A stretch of DNA of 64,000 nt, taken from contig JBPCKA010000080.1 of NCBI GenBank assembly GCA_051004735.1, positions 62,001 to 126,000 of the forward strand. The letters run 5' to 3'. Source of the DNA: Euzebya sp051004735. Lineage in GTDB: Bacteria > Actinomycetota > Nitriliruptoria > Euzebyales > Euzebyaceae. Position numbers and translations under genes: made by a program. Positions 51,233 to 59,528 of this stretch are shown here, piece by piece (positions within the stretch are counted from its first letter, which is position 1; each line of letters starts with the position of its first letter). The notes beneath the pieces are model-generated. The model did no database searches and was not told the origin of the DNA. It saw nothing but the letters and a program-made list of their open reading frames with translations.

Positions 51233-52402
51233 GTGCCTAGCCACAGCTATGTAGACGTCGCATCGGCTGCCCCGTGGCACCCCCGCGCCCTGGCAGCATT
51301 CACACAGATCGCCGAGGGGTTCGACGGTGATCCGACGCGCCTGCACGGCTCGGGACGCCGGGCAAGCGACCTTCTGGAACGGGCCCGGGCAGCCGTGGCG
51401 GAGGAACTGGGCGCCCCGACCGAGGGCGTCGTGTTCACCGGCTCGGGGACCGAGGCGATCCATCTGGCGGTGAGGGGCACCGCGGCCGCCAACCGGACCC
51501 GGCCACGCCGGATCATCTCAAGCGCCGTGGAACATTCGGCGGTGCTGGCCGCGGCAGACGCGGCGGCGGCCGAGCACGACCACGAGCATGTCGTGATCGG
51601 CGTCGATCTGGACGGTCGGGTCAACACCGAGGAGTTGGCTCTGACCTTGGCCGAAGGCGGGGCCGCACTGGTCAATGTCCAACACGTCAACCATGAGGTC
51701 GGCACTATCCAACCACTGGCTGCGGTCGCCCGGATGTGTCGTCAGGCCGACGCACTGCTGCACGTCGATGCGTGCCAGAGCGCCGGTCGGCTGCTGGTCA
51801 ACCTGAGCGACATCGACGCCGACTACCTCAGCATCAGCGCCGCCAAGTTCGGCGGTGGCCGGGGCACGGGTGCGTTGATGTTGTCCCCGCGAGCAAGGCT
51901 CTTGCCACAACTCACCGGTGATGAACGCGAACGGCAGCGACGTTCGGGGCTGCAGAACCTGCCAGGCATCGCCGCCATGGCCGAGACCTTGGCCACCCTG
52001 CGTGCCCGCAGCACCGGCGGGGAGGCCTCGCGGCAGGCGGTGGCCACCGATGCGGTGCGACGGCACCTGCGCGTTCGTCTAGTCCAGGAGATCCCCGACC
52101 TCGCCGTCCATGGGCCGACCGAGGACAGCGCCCCCCACATCCTGGCGTTGAGCGCCCTGTACGTCGAGGGACAGGCCCTGGTCACGGCGCTGGATACGGA
52201 AGGGTTTGAGGTGCATTCCGGGTCCTCCTGCGCGGCCACCAGCGGTGAACCTTCCCATGTGCTGGTGGCCATGCAGGCGCTGACGCATGGACACATCCGC
52301 CTGAGCTTCGATGACCGGTTCACCATCGAACACGCCGATGCCTTCATCGCCACGCTGGCCCGCGTGATCATAGCCCAGCGGGCACGCCACGGGATGGGCT
52401 GA
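51233..52402 (+). CDS. Cysteine desulfurase family aminotransferase
   Basis: A 389-residue PLP enzyme of the NifS/IscS type. VFTGSGTEAIHLAVRG near residue 65, SSAVEHSAVLAAAD, VNVQHVNHEVGTIQP and HVDACQSAGRLLVNL are family motifs. The PLP Lys is in SISAAKFGGGRGTGAL, where IscS has a His before the Lys; the sulfur-carrying Cys is in HSGSSCAATSGEP. It removes sulfur from cysteine for Fe-S clusters or sulfur relay. Divergent from korA and followed by tusA. The GTG 51233 start has GAAAGG upstream at long spacing. Confidence 0.88.
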   Translation: MPSHSYVDVASAAPWHPRALAAFTQIAEGFDGDPTRLHGSGRRASDLLERARAAVAEELGAPTEGVVFTGSGTEAIHLAVRGTAAANRTRPRRIISSAVEHSAVLAAADAAAAEHDHEHVVIGVDLDGRVNTEELALTLAEGGAALVNVQHVNHEVGTIQPLAAVARMCRQADALLHVDACQSAGRLLVNLSDIDADYLSISAAKFGGGRGTGALMLSPRARLLPQLTGDERERQRRSGLQNLPGIAAMAETLATLRARSTGGEASRQAVATDAVRRHLRVRLVQEIPDLAVHGPTEDSAPHILALSALYVEGQALVTALDTEGFEVHSGSSCAATSGEPSHVLVAMQALTHGHIRLSFDDRFTIEHADAFIATLARVIIAQRARHGMG

Positions 52403-52510
52403 AAGGACTCACGGACGCAGCAGGAACGCCCGGTCTGCGCGGCGAACTAGACGGGATCGCCACTCACCCATCCGCAGGTGTCGGTCGATCCTAGGAGACC
52501 ACTGGGCGGA

Positions 52511-52516
52511 TACTCT
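52511..52516 (+). promoter_or_regulatory. -10 box of leaderless tusA
   Basis: TACTCT lies six bases before the GTG at 52523, with no ribosome site between, so the tusA mRNA is expected to start at its first codon. Confidence 0.5.
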
Positions 52517-52522
52517 GAGATC

Positions 52523-52777
52523 GTGAACGAATCGACCCAAGAGGTGGCCGAAGTCGACTCTCGCGGCCGACCGTGCCCTGTGCCGGTGATCGATCTGGCC
52601 CGCGCCCTCGCCGGCGTGGAGGTCGGTCAGGACGTGGTGGTCCTGGCCGATGATCCGGGAGCGGCGATCGACATCCCCGCATGGTGCCGCATGCGCAAGC
52701 AGGAACTGCTCGACGTCACCCACGAGGTCACCGACGCGCAGGAGCACACGCGCTACACCGTCAGACGTCTGACCTGA
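52523..52777 (+). CDS. tusA: TusA-type sulfur carrier protein
   Basis: An 84-residue sulfurtransferase with the active-site CPxP motif (SRGRPCPVPVIDLARAL), in which Cys carries the persulfide, and the typical VLADDPGAAIDIPAWCRMRK segment. It receives sulfur from a cysteine desulfurase, and one is encoded just upstream. Recipients could be tRNA thiolation or molybdopterin synthesis. GTG start at 52523, leaderless arrangement. Confidence 0.85.
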   Translation: MNESTQEVAEVDSRGRPCPVPVIDLARALAGVEVGQDVVVLADDPGAAIDIPAWCRMRKQELLDVTHEVTDAQEHTRYTVRRLT

Positions 52778-52792
52778 CGTCTGAATGACGCC

Positions 52793-53170
52793 TTAGCTGA
52801 AGCTGTCTCCGCAGGCGCACGAGGACTGCGAGTTCGGGTTGTCGATGGAGAACCCGGCCCCCTGGAGGCTGTCGACCCAGTCGATGGTCGTTCCACGCAG
52901 GTAGGGCGTGGACATCTTGTCCACGCGGATCGGGACGCCCTTGACATCGGACAACACGTCGTTGTCCAGCACCCGGTCATCGAAGTACAGGGCATAGCGC
53001 ATTCCTGCGCAGCCGCCTGGCTGCACCGCGACCCGCAGCGAGACGCTGTTGGCATCCTCTTCACGTGACATCAGCTCACGGACCTTATCGGCGGCGGAGT
53101 CGGTCAGCATGACCGGGCTGTCCGCGGCCTGTTCGGCCACTTCGGTTGGGGCAGTGGTGGTGTCGCTCAT
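52793..53170 (-). CDS. erpA: A-type Fe-S carrier (ErpA/HesB-like)
   Basis: A 125-residue HesB/IscA-family protein. Three conserved Cys are visible: one in QPGGCAGMRYALYF and two in the C-terminal SSCACGDSFS. VMLTDSAADKVRELMSRE is the usual family start. It delivers [Fe-S] clusters to target enzymes such as KorAB, NadA or aconitase. ATG 53170 was chosen over 53206. It converges on tusA; the 188-bp gap upstream, towards the glycerate kinase gene, shows no gene. Confidence 0.88.
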   Translation of the reverse strand: MSDTTTAPTEVAEQAADSPVMLTDSAADKVRELMSREEDANSVSLRVAVQPGGCAGMRYALYFDDRVLDNDVLSDVKGVPIRVDKMSTPYLRGTTIDWVDSLQGAGFSIDNPNSQSSCACGDSFS

Positions 53171-53358
53171 AACACGACGCAGTGTACTGGTGACCGCCAC
53201 CGACAACAGTCTTTATGCTCCGCGCTCAGCCACCTGGGCGACGGTTGCCCCGGTGGTGGAGGTCAGAATCCTGGGGTCAAGGGCGAAGACCGAATCGGGA
53301 GAGGACGCCTGGCGCGTCGCCGCGGGTCGGATGCTGTCGGCCTGATCCCCGGCCTACG

Positions 53359-54441
53359 TCAGATCCGGGCGGCAGCCCGGGCCGCAGCGGCAACCAGACT
53401 GGCAACGGGTGACATCATCCCCGCCGGGCCCAGACTTTCGGCGATGTCGAACTGGACTGCGGCACCCTGGCTGATCTGACCTGCCAGCACCACAGTGCGT
53501 GCTCCCGCCAGTGCTGCGCGACGTCGGGCCTCCTCCGGAGCCTTTCCGTTGAGGGTCTGGGCGTCCAACGATCCCTCGCCCGTGATCACGACCCCCGCAC
53601 CGGAGGGGTCAAACCCGACCAGGTCGGCCACGATCCCGGCGCCACCCTTGGTGGATGCACCCAGAAAGGCCATCAGCGCGAATCCCAGTCCCCCGGCCGC
53701 CCCGGCCCCTGGACGATCACGCCACGGCCCCCCCGGCAGATCGCGCTCGACTGTGTCTGCCCACTGGGCCATCGCCCGCTCAAGTTCCGCAACGCCGTCG
53801 TGGTCAGCGCCTTTTTGGGGAGCAAAGACCTGCGCGGCGCCATCGGCTCCCAACAACGGATTGGTGACATCGTGGGCGATGATCACCGGGGGAACTGACG
53901 TGTGGGCCAGGCGTCGAACGGTCACGACCTCGGCGACCCAGCGGCCGCCGATCTTCACGCCGTTGCCGTCGGCCCGCCGCAACCCGTGTCCCCCCAGGGC
54001 GCTGACCATGCCCGCTCCCCCATCGACGGTGGCTGAACCACCCAGGCCCACGATCACGCTCGAGGGATCAGTGGCCAGCACAGTCCGCAGGATCTGACCC
54101 ACGCCATAGGTGGTGGTGCGTAGCGGGTCACGGTGTTCGGGGGTCAGTGGGCTCAGCCCGCAGGCCTGCGCCACCTCGACCACCGCGGTCCCGTCGGCCA
54201 GCAACAGCCAGGTGGCGTCGGTAGCGATGCCGCGAGCGTCAGCCACCTCGACGGTGTGCCGTACCGCGTCCTGGCTGGCCAGCGCGATCACGTCAATGGT
54301 CCCCTCACCCCCATCGGCCAAGGGGGTGATCACCAGGTCGTCGTCGGGACGCACCGTGCGCCACCCCTGGGCAATCGCCTCAGCGGCCTGTACCGCGGTC
54401 ATCGTGCCCGCGAACTTGTCGGGGCTGATCAGGACTCGCAT
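53359..54441 (-). CDS. glxK: Glycerate kinase (GlxK/GarK family)
   Basis: A 360-residue glycerate kinase of the type-1 family: LISPDKFAGTMTAVQAAEAI at the N-terminus, ITPLADGGEGTIDVI, VGLGGSATVDGGAGMVSALG and VVITGEGSLDAQTLNGKAPE. It phosphorylates glycerate to 2-phosphoglycerate with ATP, feeding glycolysis, as after photorespiration or serine/glyoxylate breakdown. ATG 54441 replaces a longer frame starting at 54528; a TACCCT hexamer lies 9 nt upstream. Divergent from nadA. Confidence 0.9.
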   Translation of the reverse strand: MRVLISPDKFAGTMTAVQAAEAIAQGWRTVRPDDDLVITPLADGGEGTIDVIALASQDAVRHTVEVADARGIATDATWLLLADGTAVVEVAQACGLSPLTPEHRDPLRTTTYGVGQILRTVLATDPSSVIVGLGGSATVDGGAGMVSALGGHGLRRADGNGVKIGGRWVAEVVTVRRLAHTSVPPVIIAHDVTNPLLGADGAAQVFAPQKGADHDGVAELERAMAQWADTVERDLPGGPWRDRPGAGAAGGLGFALMAFLGASTKGGAGIVADLVGFDPSGAGVVITGEGSLDAQTLNGKAPEEARRRAALAGARTVVLAGQISQGAAVQFDIAESLGPAGMMSPVASLVAAAARAAARI

Positions 54442-54497
54442 GGGGGCGAAGGGTAGTGCCTGGCCGGTGTGGCGGTGTCGGGTTGCCGTGGGCCAGG

Positions 54498-54538
54498 TAT
54501 CCTCTGTGCTGTAGGAGTAAGTGTACAACTAACACTAA
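54498..54538 (+). promoter_or_regulatory. nadA promoter with inverted-repeat operator
   Basis: TATCCT at 54498-54503 is a likely -10 box. Just downstream, TAAGTGT (54518-54524), a 7-bp spacer and ACACTAA (54532-54538) form an inverted repeat paired at 6 of 7 positions. A protein bound there would block the start of transcription. An NAD-synthesis repressor such as NrtR is a reasonable guess, but I do not recognise the exact site. Confidence 0.5.
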
Positions 54539-54561
54539 CCTACCGAGCCGAGGAGGCCCGC

Positions 54562-55752
54562 ATGTCCAACTCCACTCTCGCCGACGCCGTGGACTCCACG
54601 CAGTTGTTGATCCTCGGCCGGGGCGCGGATCCCACCTCCGAACGAGGCACGATCTGTCCCGGGGATGTGCCACCGTCATCAGATCCGACCCTGGTGGCTC
54701 GGGCCACTGCAGCTCGCGAGACCCTGGGGGACTCGGTGTTCGTGCTGGGCCACCACTATCAGCGCGATGAGGTCATCCAGTTCGCCGATACCCGCGGGGA
54801 CAGCTTCAAACTGGCGCAGGAGGCGGCCAACAGCGGGGCGGAGCACATCATTTTCTGCGGTGTGCATTTCATGGCCGAGACCGCCGACATCCTGACCGAT
54901 CAGGCCACCAAGGTGATCCTGCCGGACCTGGCTGCGGGCTGCTCGATGGCCGACATGGCCCAGATCGCCCAGGTCGAGGCAGCCTGGGCGGACCTGACCG
55001 CCGCCGGCGGGGGGCCTGGCCACACCGTCCCGATGACCTACATGAACTCCACGGCCGCGATCAAGAGCTTCACCGGCCAACAGGGCGGCGTGGTCTGCAC
55101 CTCCTCCAACGCCGAGACCGCGATGGAGTGGGCCTTTGCGCAGGGCGACCAGATCCTGTTCCTGCCCGACGAACATCTGGGTCGCAACACCGCGGTGCTG
55201 CAAATGGGGCTGTCACTTGATGACTGCGTGGTCTACAACCCCCACCGTTCGGGGGGCGGCCTGACCGCCGAGGAACTGCGCCAGGCCAGGGTCGTGCTGT
55301 GGAAGGGCCACTGTTCGGTTCACGGGACCTTCACCCCGGTCCATGTCGCGCTGGCGCGTGCCAAGAACCCTGACGTGAAATTGCTGGTCCACCCTGAGTG
55401 CCGCCACGAGGTGGTGACCCAGGCCGATGAGGTCGGCTCGACCAGCTTCATCATCAACACCGTCCGGCACGCACCGCCGGGGACGGCCTGGGCCATCGGG
55501 ACCGAGCTGAACCTGGTCGGACGACTGGCGCAGGAGCACCCTGAGCAGGACATCATGTTCCTGAACGACAAGGTGTGTTTTTGCGCCACCATGAACCGCA
55601 TCGATCTGCCCCATCTGGTATGGGCGATGGAGGAGTTGGTTGCGGGCCGCGTGGTCAACCAGATCAGCGTCGACCCCGACACGCGCCACTGGGCCAAGGT
55701 CGCGCTGGACCGCATGTTGTCCCTGCCCGGCAAGGTGGCCGCCAAAGACTGA
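54562..55752 (+). CDS. nadA: Quinolinate synthase
   Basis: A 396-residue [4Fe-4S] enzyme that makes quinolinate from iminoaspartate and DHAP, the first committed step of NAD synthesis. VLGHHYQRDEVIQFADTRGD is the first substrate site. The three cluster Cys are in FCGVHFMAETADIL, GGVVCTSSNAETAM and DKVCFCATMNRIDLP. Starts at ATG 54562 behind GAGGAGG. nadB and nadC are not adjacent, unlike the common nadABC operon. An operator-like repeat sits in its leader. Confidence 0.93.
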   Translation: MSNSTLADAVDSTQLLILGRGADPTSERGTICPGDVPPSSDPTLVARATAARETLGDSVFVLGHHYQRDEVIQFADTRGDSFKLAQEAANSGAEHIIFCGVHFMAETADILTDQATKVILPDLAAGCSMADMAQIAQVEAAWADLTAAGGGPGHTVPMTYMNSTAAIKSFTGQQGGVVCTSSNAETAMEWAFAQGDQILFLPDEHLGRNTAVLQMGLSLDDCVVYNPHRSGGGLTAEELRQARVVLWKGHCSVHGTFTPVHVALARAKNPDVKLLVHPECRHEVVTQADEVGSTSFIINTVRHAPPGTAWAIGTELNLVGRLAQEHPEQDIMFLNDKVCFCATMNRIDLPHLVWAMEELVAGRVVNQISVDPDTRHWAKVALDRMLSLPGKVAAKD

Positions 55753-55757
55753 CCCGT

Positions 55758-55785
55758 TGCCAGTTACCAGCGTGCCAGTTACCAG
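55758..55785. repeat. 15-bp tandem repeat at a convergent junction
   Basis: TGCCAGTTACCAG occurs at 55758-55770 and again at 55773-55785, a period of 15. The second copy contains the stop codon of the minus-strand aspartoacylase-family gene. It looks like a recent slippage duplication between nadA and that gene. Confidence 0.6.
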
Positions 55786-56804
55786 AAGGACTCCACGTCC
55801 ACGGCCTCATCGAAGCCGCCCTCGCCCCCTGGCACGGCGATGTGGACCACAGCATCCCCGGGATTGACCAACGGAACGGTGGAGGCGCCGATGATGATCC
55901 CCTCGTACGGCGAGATCTTGGGGGTTCGGTCCCGGCCGAACGGCGAGGACACCACCCACAGGGCTTGGCCTTCCTTCACCCAGTGCCCCAGGCCCACCTC
56001 GAGGTTGATGATGCCGCCACGGTCGGCGCGGACCCAGTGGGTCTCATCGGCCTGCATCGTCGCCAGTTCTGCCACCTCCACGCCCCTGGGGTCCAGCAGC
56101 ATCCCCAGGTGGGCCATCAGTCGCTTGACGCCGGCTACACCGACTCCGATGGCGTCATGATCAAATCGCAGCGCTTCGCCGGCCTCATAGGTGAGCACCG
56201 GGATCCCTCGGGCACACGCCACCGCGCGCAACGAGCCCCCGCGTTGAGGGGCGTCGACTAGCACCGGTGCGCCGAACGCCCGGGCAAACTCAAGGATCCG
56301 CTTGTCATCCAGGATCGCTCTGATCTGCGGCAGGTTGGTCCGCCCGGATGCCCCGGTGTGCAGGTCGACCCCGATATCACAGTTGTCCACCACCTCACTG
56401 ATGATGGTGTGGGCCAACCGCGAGGCCACCGATCCCTCGGTCGTGCCAGGAAACGACCGGTTCAGATCGCGCCGGTCAGGCAGATAGCGGCTGTGCAGAG
56501 GCAAACCCAACACGTTGACCACAGGGACCAACACCAAGGTGCCGGCGATCTCGTTGGGCTCAAGCCCGCCCAACAGTTCGCGCACGACCCCGATCCCGTT
56601 CAACTCATCACCGTGGACCGCAGCGGTGACGAACATCCGTGGTCCGGGTTCCTGCCCGTTGATCACCGTGACCGGGATCGACAACCTGTCGCCGATGTAG
56701 GACTCACTGACGGACAGGCGCAGGTCGACCCTGGCGCCGGGGGGCACGTCGGCTCCGCCGATACGGATCGGACCCTCATGAACCGGAAGCGCGTCGCTGC
56801 TCAT
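55779..56804 (-). CDS. Succinylglutamate desuccinylase/aspartoacylase-family protein
   Basis: A 341-residue M14-like zinc hydrolase. The zinc ligands His and Glu are in AAVHGDELNGIGVV and the third His in DIGVDLHTGASGRTN; VNVLGLPLHSRYLPDRRDLN carries the substrate Arg/Asn. A C-terminal beta domain (GGIINLEVGLGHWVKEGQAL) resembles the biotinyl-like fold typical of this AstE/AspA branch. It probably removes an acyl group from an amino acid. It follows gcvT with an ATGA overlap, so a role with glycine or one-carbon metabolism is possible but unproven. Confidence 0.85.
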   Translation of the reverse strand: MSSDALPVHEGPIRIGGADVPPGARVDLRLSVSESYIGDRLSIPVTVINGQEPGPRMFVTAAVHGDELNGIGVVRELLGGLEPNEIAGTLVLVPVVNVLGLPLHSRYLPDRRDLNRSFPGTTEGSVASRLAHTIISEVVDNCDIGVDLHTGASGRTNLPQIRAILDDKRILEFARAFGAPVLVDAPQRGGSLRAVACARGIPVLTYEAGEALRFDHDAIGVGVAGVKRLMAHLGMLLDPRGVEVAELATMQADETHWVRADRGGIINLEVGLGHWVKEGQALWVVSSPFGRDRTPKISPYEGIIIGASTVPLVNPGDAVVHIAVPGGEGGFDEAVDVESFW

Positions 56805-57907
56805 TTGGTGTGCGTCTCGACGAACGGCGGCTTCACCAGTTGGGCGTGAACCGGTTTCCCGCGGACGTCGACCTGCAGGTGTTGATCCAGTGGCAGGTCG
56901 GTGTCCACATAGGCCAACCCGATGGCGATCTGGTTGATGGGGCTGAAGCTGCCGGAGGTCATCCGGCCCACCTCGCCACCGTCCAGCATGACCGTGTCAC
57001 CGGCCCGGGGGGCTCGCCGGCCCTCCGCCCTGATCCCCCGAAGTTTTCGGCTGGGCCCGGCCTCCTTGGCGGCTACGTAGGCCTCCTCGCCGATGAACCC
57101 GGTCCCGGGCTTGACCGCCCAGTTGAGCAATGCCTCAACCGGGGTCGTCTCGATGGTGATGTCGTTGCCGTGCAGGGGATAGCCCATCTCCAGCCGCAGG
57201 GTGTCACGACAACCCAGCCCGGCCGGGGTCGCCCCCACCTCGATAAGCGCATCCCACAGGGCACCGGCACGATCGCCATCGATGAACACCTCAAAGCCGA
57301 TCTCGCCGGTGTACCCAGACCGGCTGAGCACCGCCCCCTCACCGATGTCGACACAGTCCAGGTAGGACAGCTGGGCCGGGACTCCCTCAAACCCCGCCGC
57401 GGCCAGCCCGGCCGCCAGCGCTCCGACAGACTCGGGACCTTGGACGGCCACACATGCCAGATCGACCACGTCGACGCGGGCATCACCTTCGCGGGAGACG
57501 TCCAGCAGTCGCCCCGCCACCGCCGTGGTGTTGGCTGCGTTGGGCACGACCAGCAATCGGTCGGCAAGGCGGTAGACCAACAGGTCATCGATGATCCCGG
57601 CCTGGGTGTCCAGGCACAGGGTGTAGTGGGCCCGCCCGTCCGCCAGGGTGGTGATGTCGCCGGTGAAACTTCGCTGTACCACCGCTTCGGCGTCTGGACC
57701 GGTCACGGTGATCGTGCCCAGGTGGGTCAGGTCGAACATGCCGGAACCGGCCCGCACGGCCTTGTGCTCGGCCACCACGCTGCCGTAATCGATCGGCATC
57801 TCCCACCCGGCGAACTCTGCCATCCGTGCGCCCGCGGCGACGTGCCGGTCGTGCAGTGGCGAGTGCCGCAGTGGGGTCTGGGGACCATCGGTCTGTTCAG
57901 AGTGCAT
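56801..57907 (-). CDS. gcvT: Aminomethyltransferase (glycine cleavage T protein)
   Basis: A 368-residue GcvT, which takes the aminomethyl group from lipoylated H protein to tetrahydrofolate. Features are HVAAGARMAEFAGWEMPIDY, the folate-site GMFDLTHLGTITVTGP, SRSGYTGEIGFEVFIDGD and the C-terminal GRMTSGSFSPINQIAIGLAY. Complete length. gcvH and gcvP are not in the window. It is divergent from lpdA, whose product is a partner of the same system. A palindrome overlaps its promoter. No glycine-riboswitch pattern was recognised upstream. Confidence 0.92.
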   Translation of the reverse strand: MHSEQTDGPQTPLRHSPLHDRHVAAGARMAEFAGWEMPIDYGSVVAEHKAVRAGSGMFDLTHLGTITVTGPDAEAVVQRSFTGDITTLADGRAHYTLCLDTQAGIIDDLLVYRLADRLLVVPNAANTTAVAGRLLDVSREGDARVDVVDLACVAVQGPESVGALAAGLAAAGFEGVPAQLSYLDCVDIGEGAVLSRSGYTGEIGFEVFIDGDRAGALWDALIEVGATPAGLGCRDTLRLEMGYPLHGNDITIETTPVEALLNWAVKPGTGFIGEEAYVAAKEAGPSRKLRGIRAEGRRAPRAGDTVMLDGGEVGRMTSGSFSPINQIAIGLAYVDTDLPLDQHLQVDVRGKPVHAQLVKPPFVETHTK

Positions 57908-57915
57908 CGGCTAGC

Positions 57916-57940
57916 AGGGTATCCGTCAGCATCGTGCTGA
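57916..57940 (-). promoter_or_regulatory. gcvT -10 box and overlapping palindrome
   Basis: On the minus strand a TACCCT -10 box (57916-57921) lies eight bases before the gcvT ATG. A perfect inverted repeat, TCAGCA-TCG-TGCTGA (57926-57940), begins five bases upstream of the -10. Its position suits an operator. Confidence 0.4.
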
Positions 57941-58094
57941 TGAGCGCAGCGCACCACATGGCGCTACGAACTCTGCGGTGCGCGTCAGCCATATGCAGCG
58001 CCCGCTAGGATCCTGGGCCGATCCCTACCCCTGATCCCAAATCGACGCGGCGAGTTCCTCCACCGCCGCCACCTTCGACCCAAGCGAGCACACC

Positions 58095-59495
58095 ATGGCT
58101 GATTCCTTCGATGTAGTTGTCCTTGGCGGCGGGACCGGCGGATACTCCTGCGCCCTTCGCGCGGCGTCCCTGGGCCTGAACGTCGGCTTGGTCGAGCGGG
58201 CCAAGGTCGGCGGGACCTGCCTGCACTGGGGTTGCATCCCGACAAAGGCGTTTCTGCATGCCGCCGAGGTCGCCGAGCACGCCAAGCACGGCCCCGACAT
58301 CGGCATCCAGTCGGGCTTCGACGGCGTGGACATCGCCAAGGTCATCGACTACAAGAACGGGATCGTTGAGGCCAACTGGAAGGGCCTGCAGGCCACCATG
58401 AAGTCCAAGGGGATCACCACGATCCTGGGCAAGGGCACCATGACCGGTCCCAACACGCTCACCGTCGACACCGACGATGGCGAGCGTCAGATCGAGGCCA
58501 CCTTGGCGATGGTGTTGGCCACGGGATCAAAGCCCCTGGTCCTGCCGATCACCGAGGTCGACGGCGAGTTGGTCATCACCTCCGATGAGGCCATGTACAT
58601 GGAGCGGTTGCCCAAGCGTCCCATCGTGCTTGGCGCCTCGGCGGTCGGGGTGGAGTTCGCCACGGTGTGGAACGGCTACGGCAGCGATGAGGTCACGATC
58701 ATCGAGGCGCTTGACTCCGTGGTTCCCCGCGAGGACATCGACACCCAAAAGATCCTGGGACGGGAGTTGAAGAAGGCGGGGATCAGCGTTCTGACCGGCG
58801 AACGCGTCGAGGAGGTCAAGAAGGGTGAGGGTGTCGTGACGGTTATCACCGACAAGGGCACCACGGTGGAAGGCGACCTGTTGATGGTCGCCATCGGTCG
58901 CGGGCCGGTGACGGAGAACATGGGCATGGACGCCGCAGGCGTGACCCTGGACCGCGAGTTCATCACTGTCGATGAGTACTGCCGCACCGGTGTCACCTTT
59001 GGCGAGGGTGGCATCGTCTACGCCATCGGCGACGTGATCCCGACCCTGGGTCTGGCACACGCCAGCTTCATGGAGGGGATGATGGTCGCCGAGCAGATCG
59101 CCGGCCAGGCTGTCACGCCCATCGACTACCGCGGAGTGCCGAAGGTCTACTACTGCACGCCCGAGATCGGTGCGGTCGGCTACACCGAGCAGGAACTGAA
59201 GCAGGAGGGGATCGAGTATGAGGCCAAGAAGTTCCCCTTCAGCCACAACGCCCGGGCCATGATGCAGGGTGGGGCCGGCCATGTGAAGGTGTTGGCCGCA
59301 AAGGGAGGCGGGAAGGTCCTGGGCGTCCACATCGTCGGCCTTCACGCGACCGACCTGATCGCCGAAGGTCAGATGATCTACAACTGGGAGGCGTTGCCGA
59401 TGGACGTCGCCAAGTTCGTCCACGCGCACCCGACCCTGTCTGAGGCCGTGGGTGAGGCACACATGGCCCTCGCCGGCAATGCATTTCACGGCTGA
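58095..59495 (+). CDS. lpdA: Dihydrolipoyl dehydrogenase (E3)
   Basis: A 466-residue E3 that reoxidises dihydrolipoyl groups with NAD. FAD site VVVLGGGTGGYSCALRA, redox disulfide VGGTCLHWGCIPTKAFL, NAD site IVLGASAVGVEFATVW, IYAIGDV-type motif (VYAIGDVIPTLGLAH) and the catalytic dyad HAHPTLSEAVGEAH are complete, which separates it from the flavoprotein at 35 kb. It would serve the 2-oxoacid dehydrogenase E2 encoded just downstream and the glycine cleavage system. A TAGGAT hexamer at 58006-58011 may be its -10 box. Confidence 0.95.
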   Translation: MADSFDVVVLGGGTGGYSCALRAASLGLNVGLVERAKVGGTCLHWGCIPTKAFLHAAEVAEHAKHGPDIGIQSGFDGVDIAKVIDYKNGIVEANWKGLQATMKSKGITTILGKGTMTGPNTLTVDTDDGERQIEATLAMVLATGSKPLVLPITEVDGELVITSDEAMYMERLPKRPIVLGASAVGVEFATVWNGYGSDEVTIIEALDSVVPREDIDTQKILGRELKKAGISVLTGERVEEVKKGEGVVTVITDKGTTVEGDLLMVAIGRGPVTENMGMDAAGVTLDREFITVDEYCRTGVTFGEGGIVYAIGDVIPTLGLAHASFMEGMMVAEQIAGQAVTPIDYRGVPKVYYCTPEIGAVGYTEQELKQEGIEYEAKKFPFSHNARAMMQGGAGHVKVLAAKGGGKVLGVHIVGLHATDLIAEGQMIYNWEALPMDVAKFVHAHPTLSEAVGEAHMALAGNAFHG

Positions 59496-59528
59496 CCGGC
59501 GCCGTCACCAGTCCTGGAAGGACGCCCC

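Noticed and set aside
53171..53358. Small gene between erpA and the glycerate kinase gene
   Set aside because: Open frames exist but have no ribosome site, no family features and overlap the erpA 5' region; typical high-GC spurious frames.
57908..58094. Glycine riboswitch between gcvT and lpdA
   Set aside because: The conserved aptamer core and paired aptamers are not visible; only a short palindrome and -10 boxes are seen. A covariance search would settle it.
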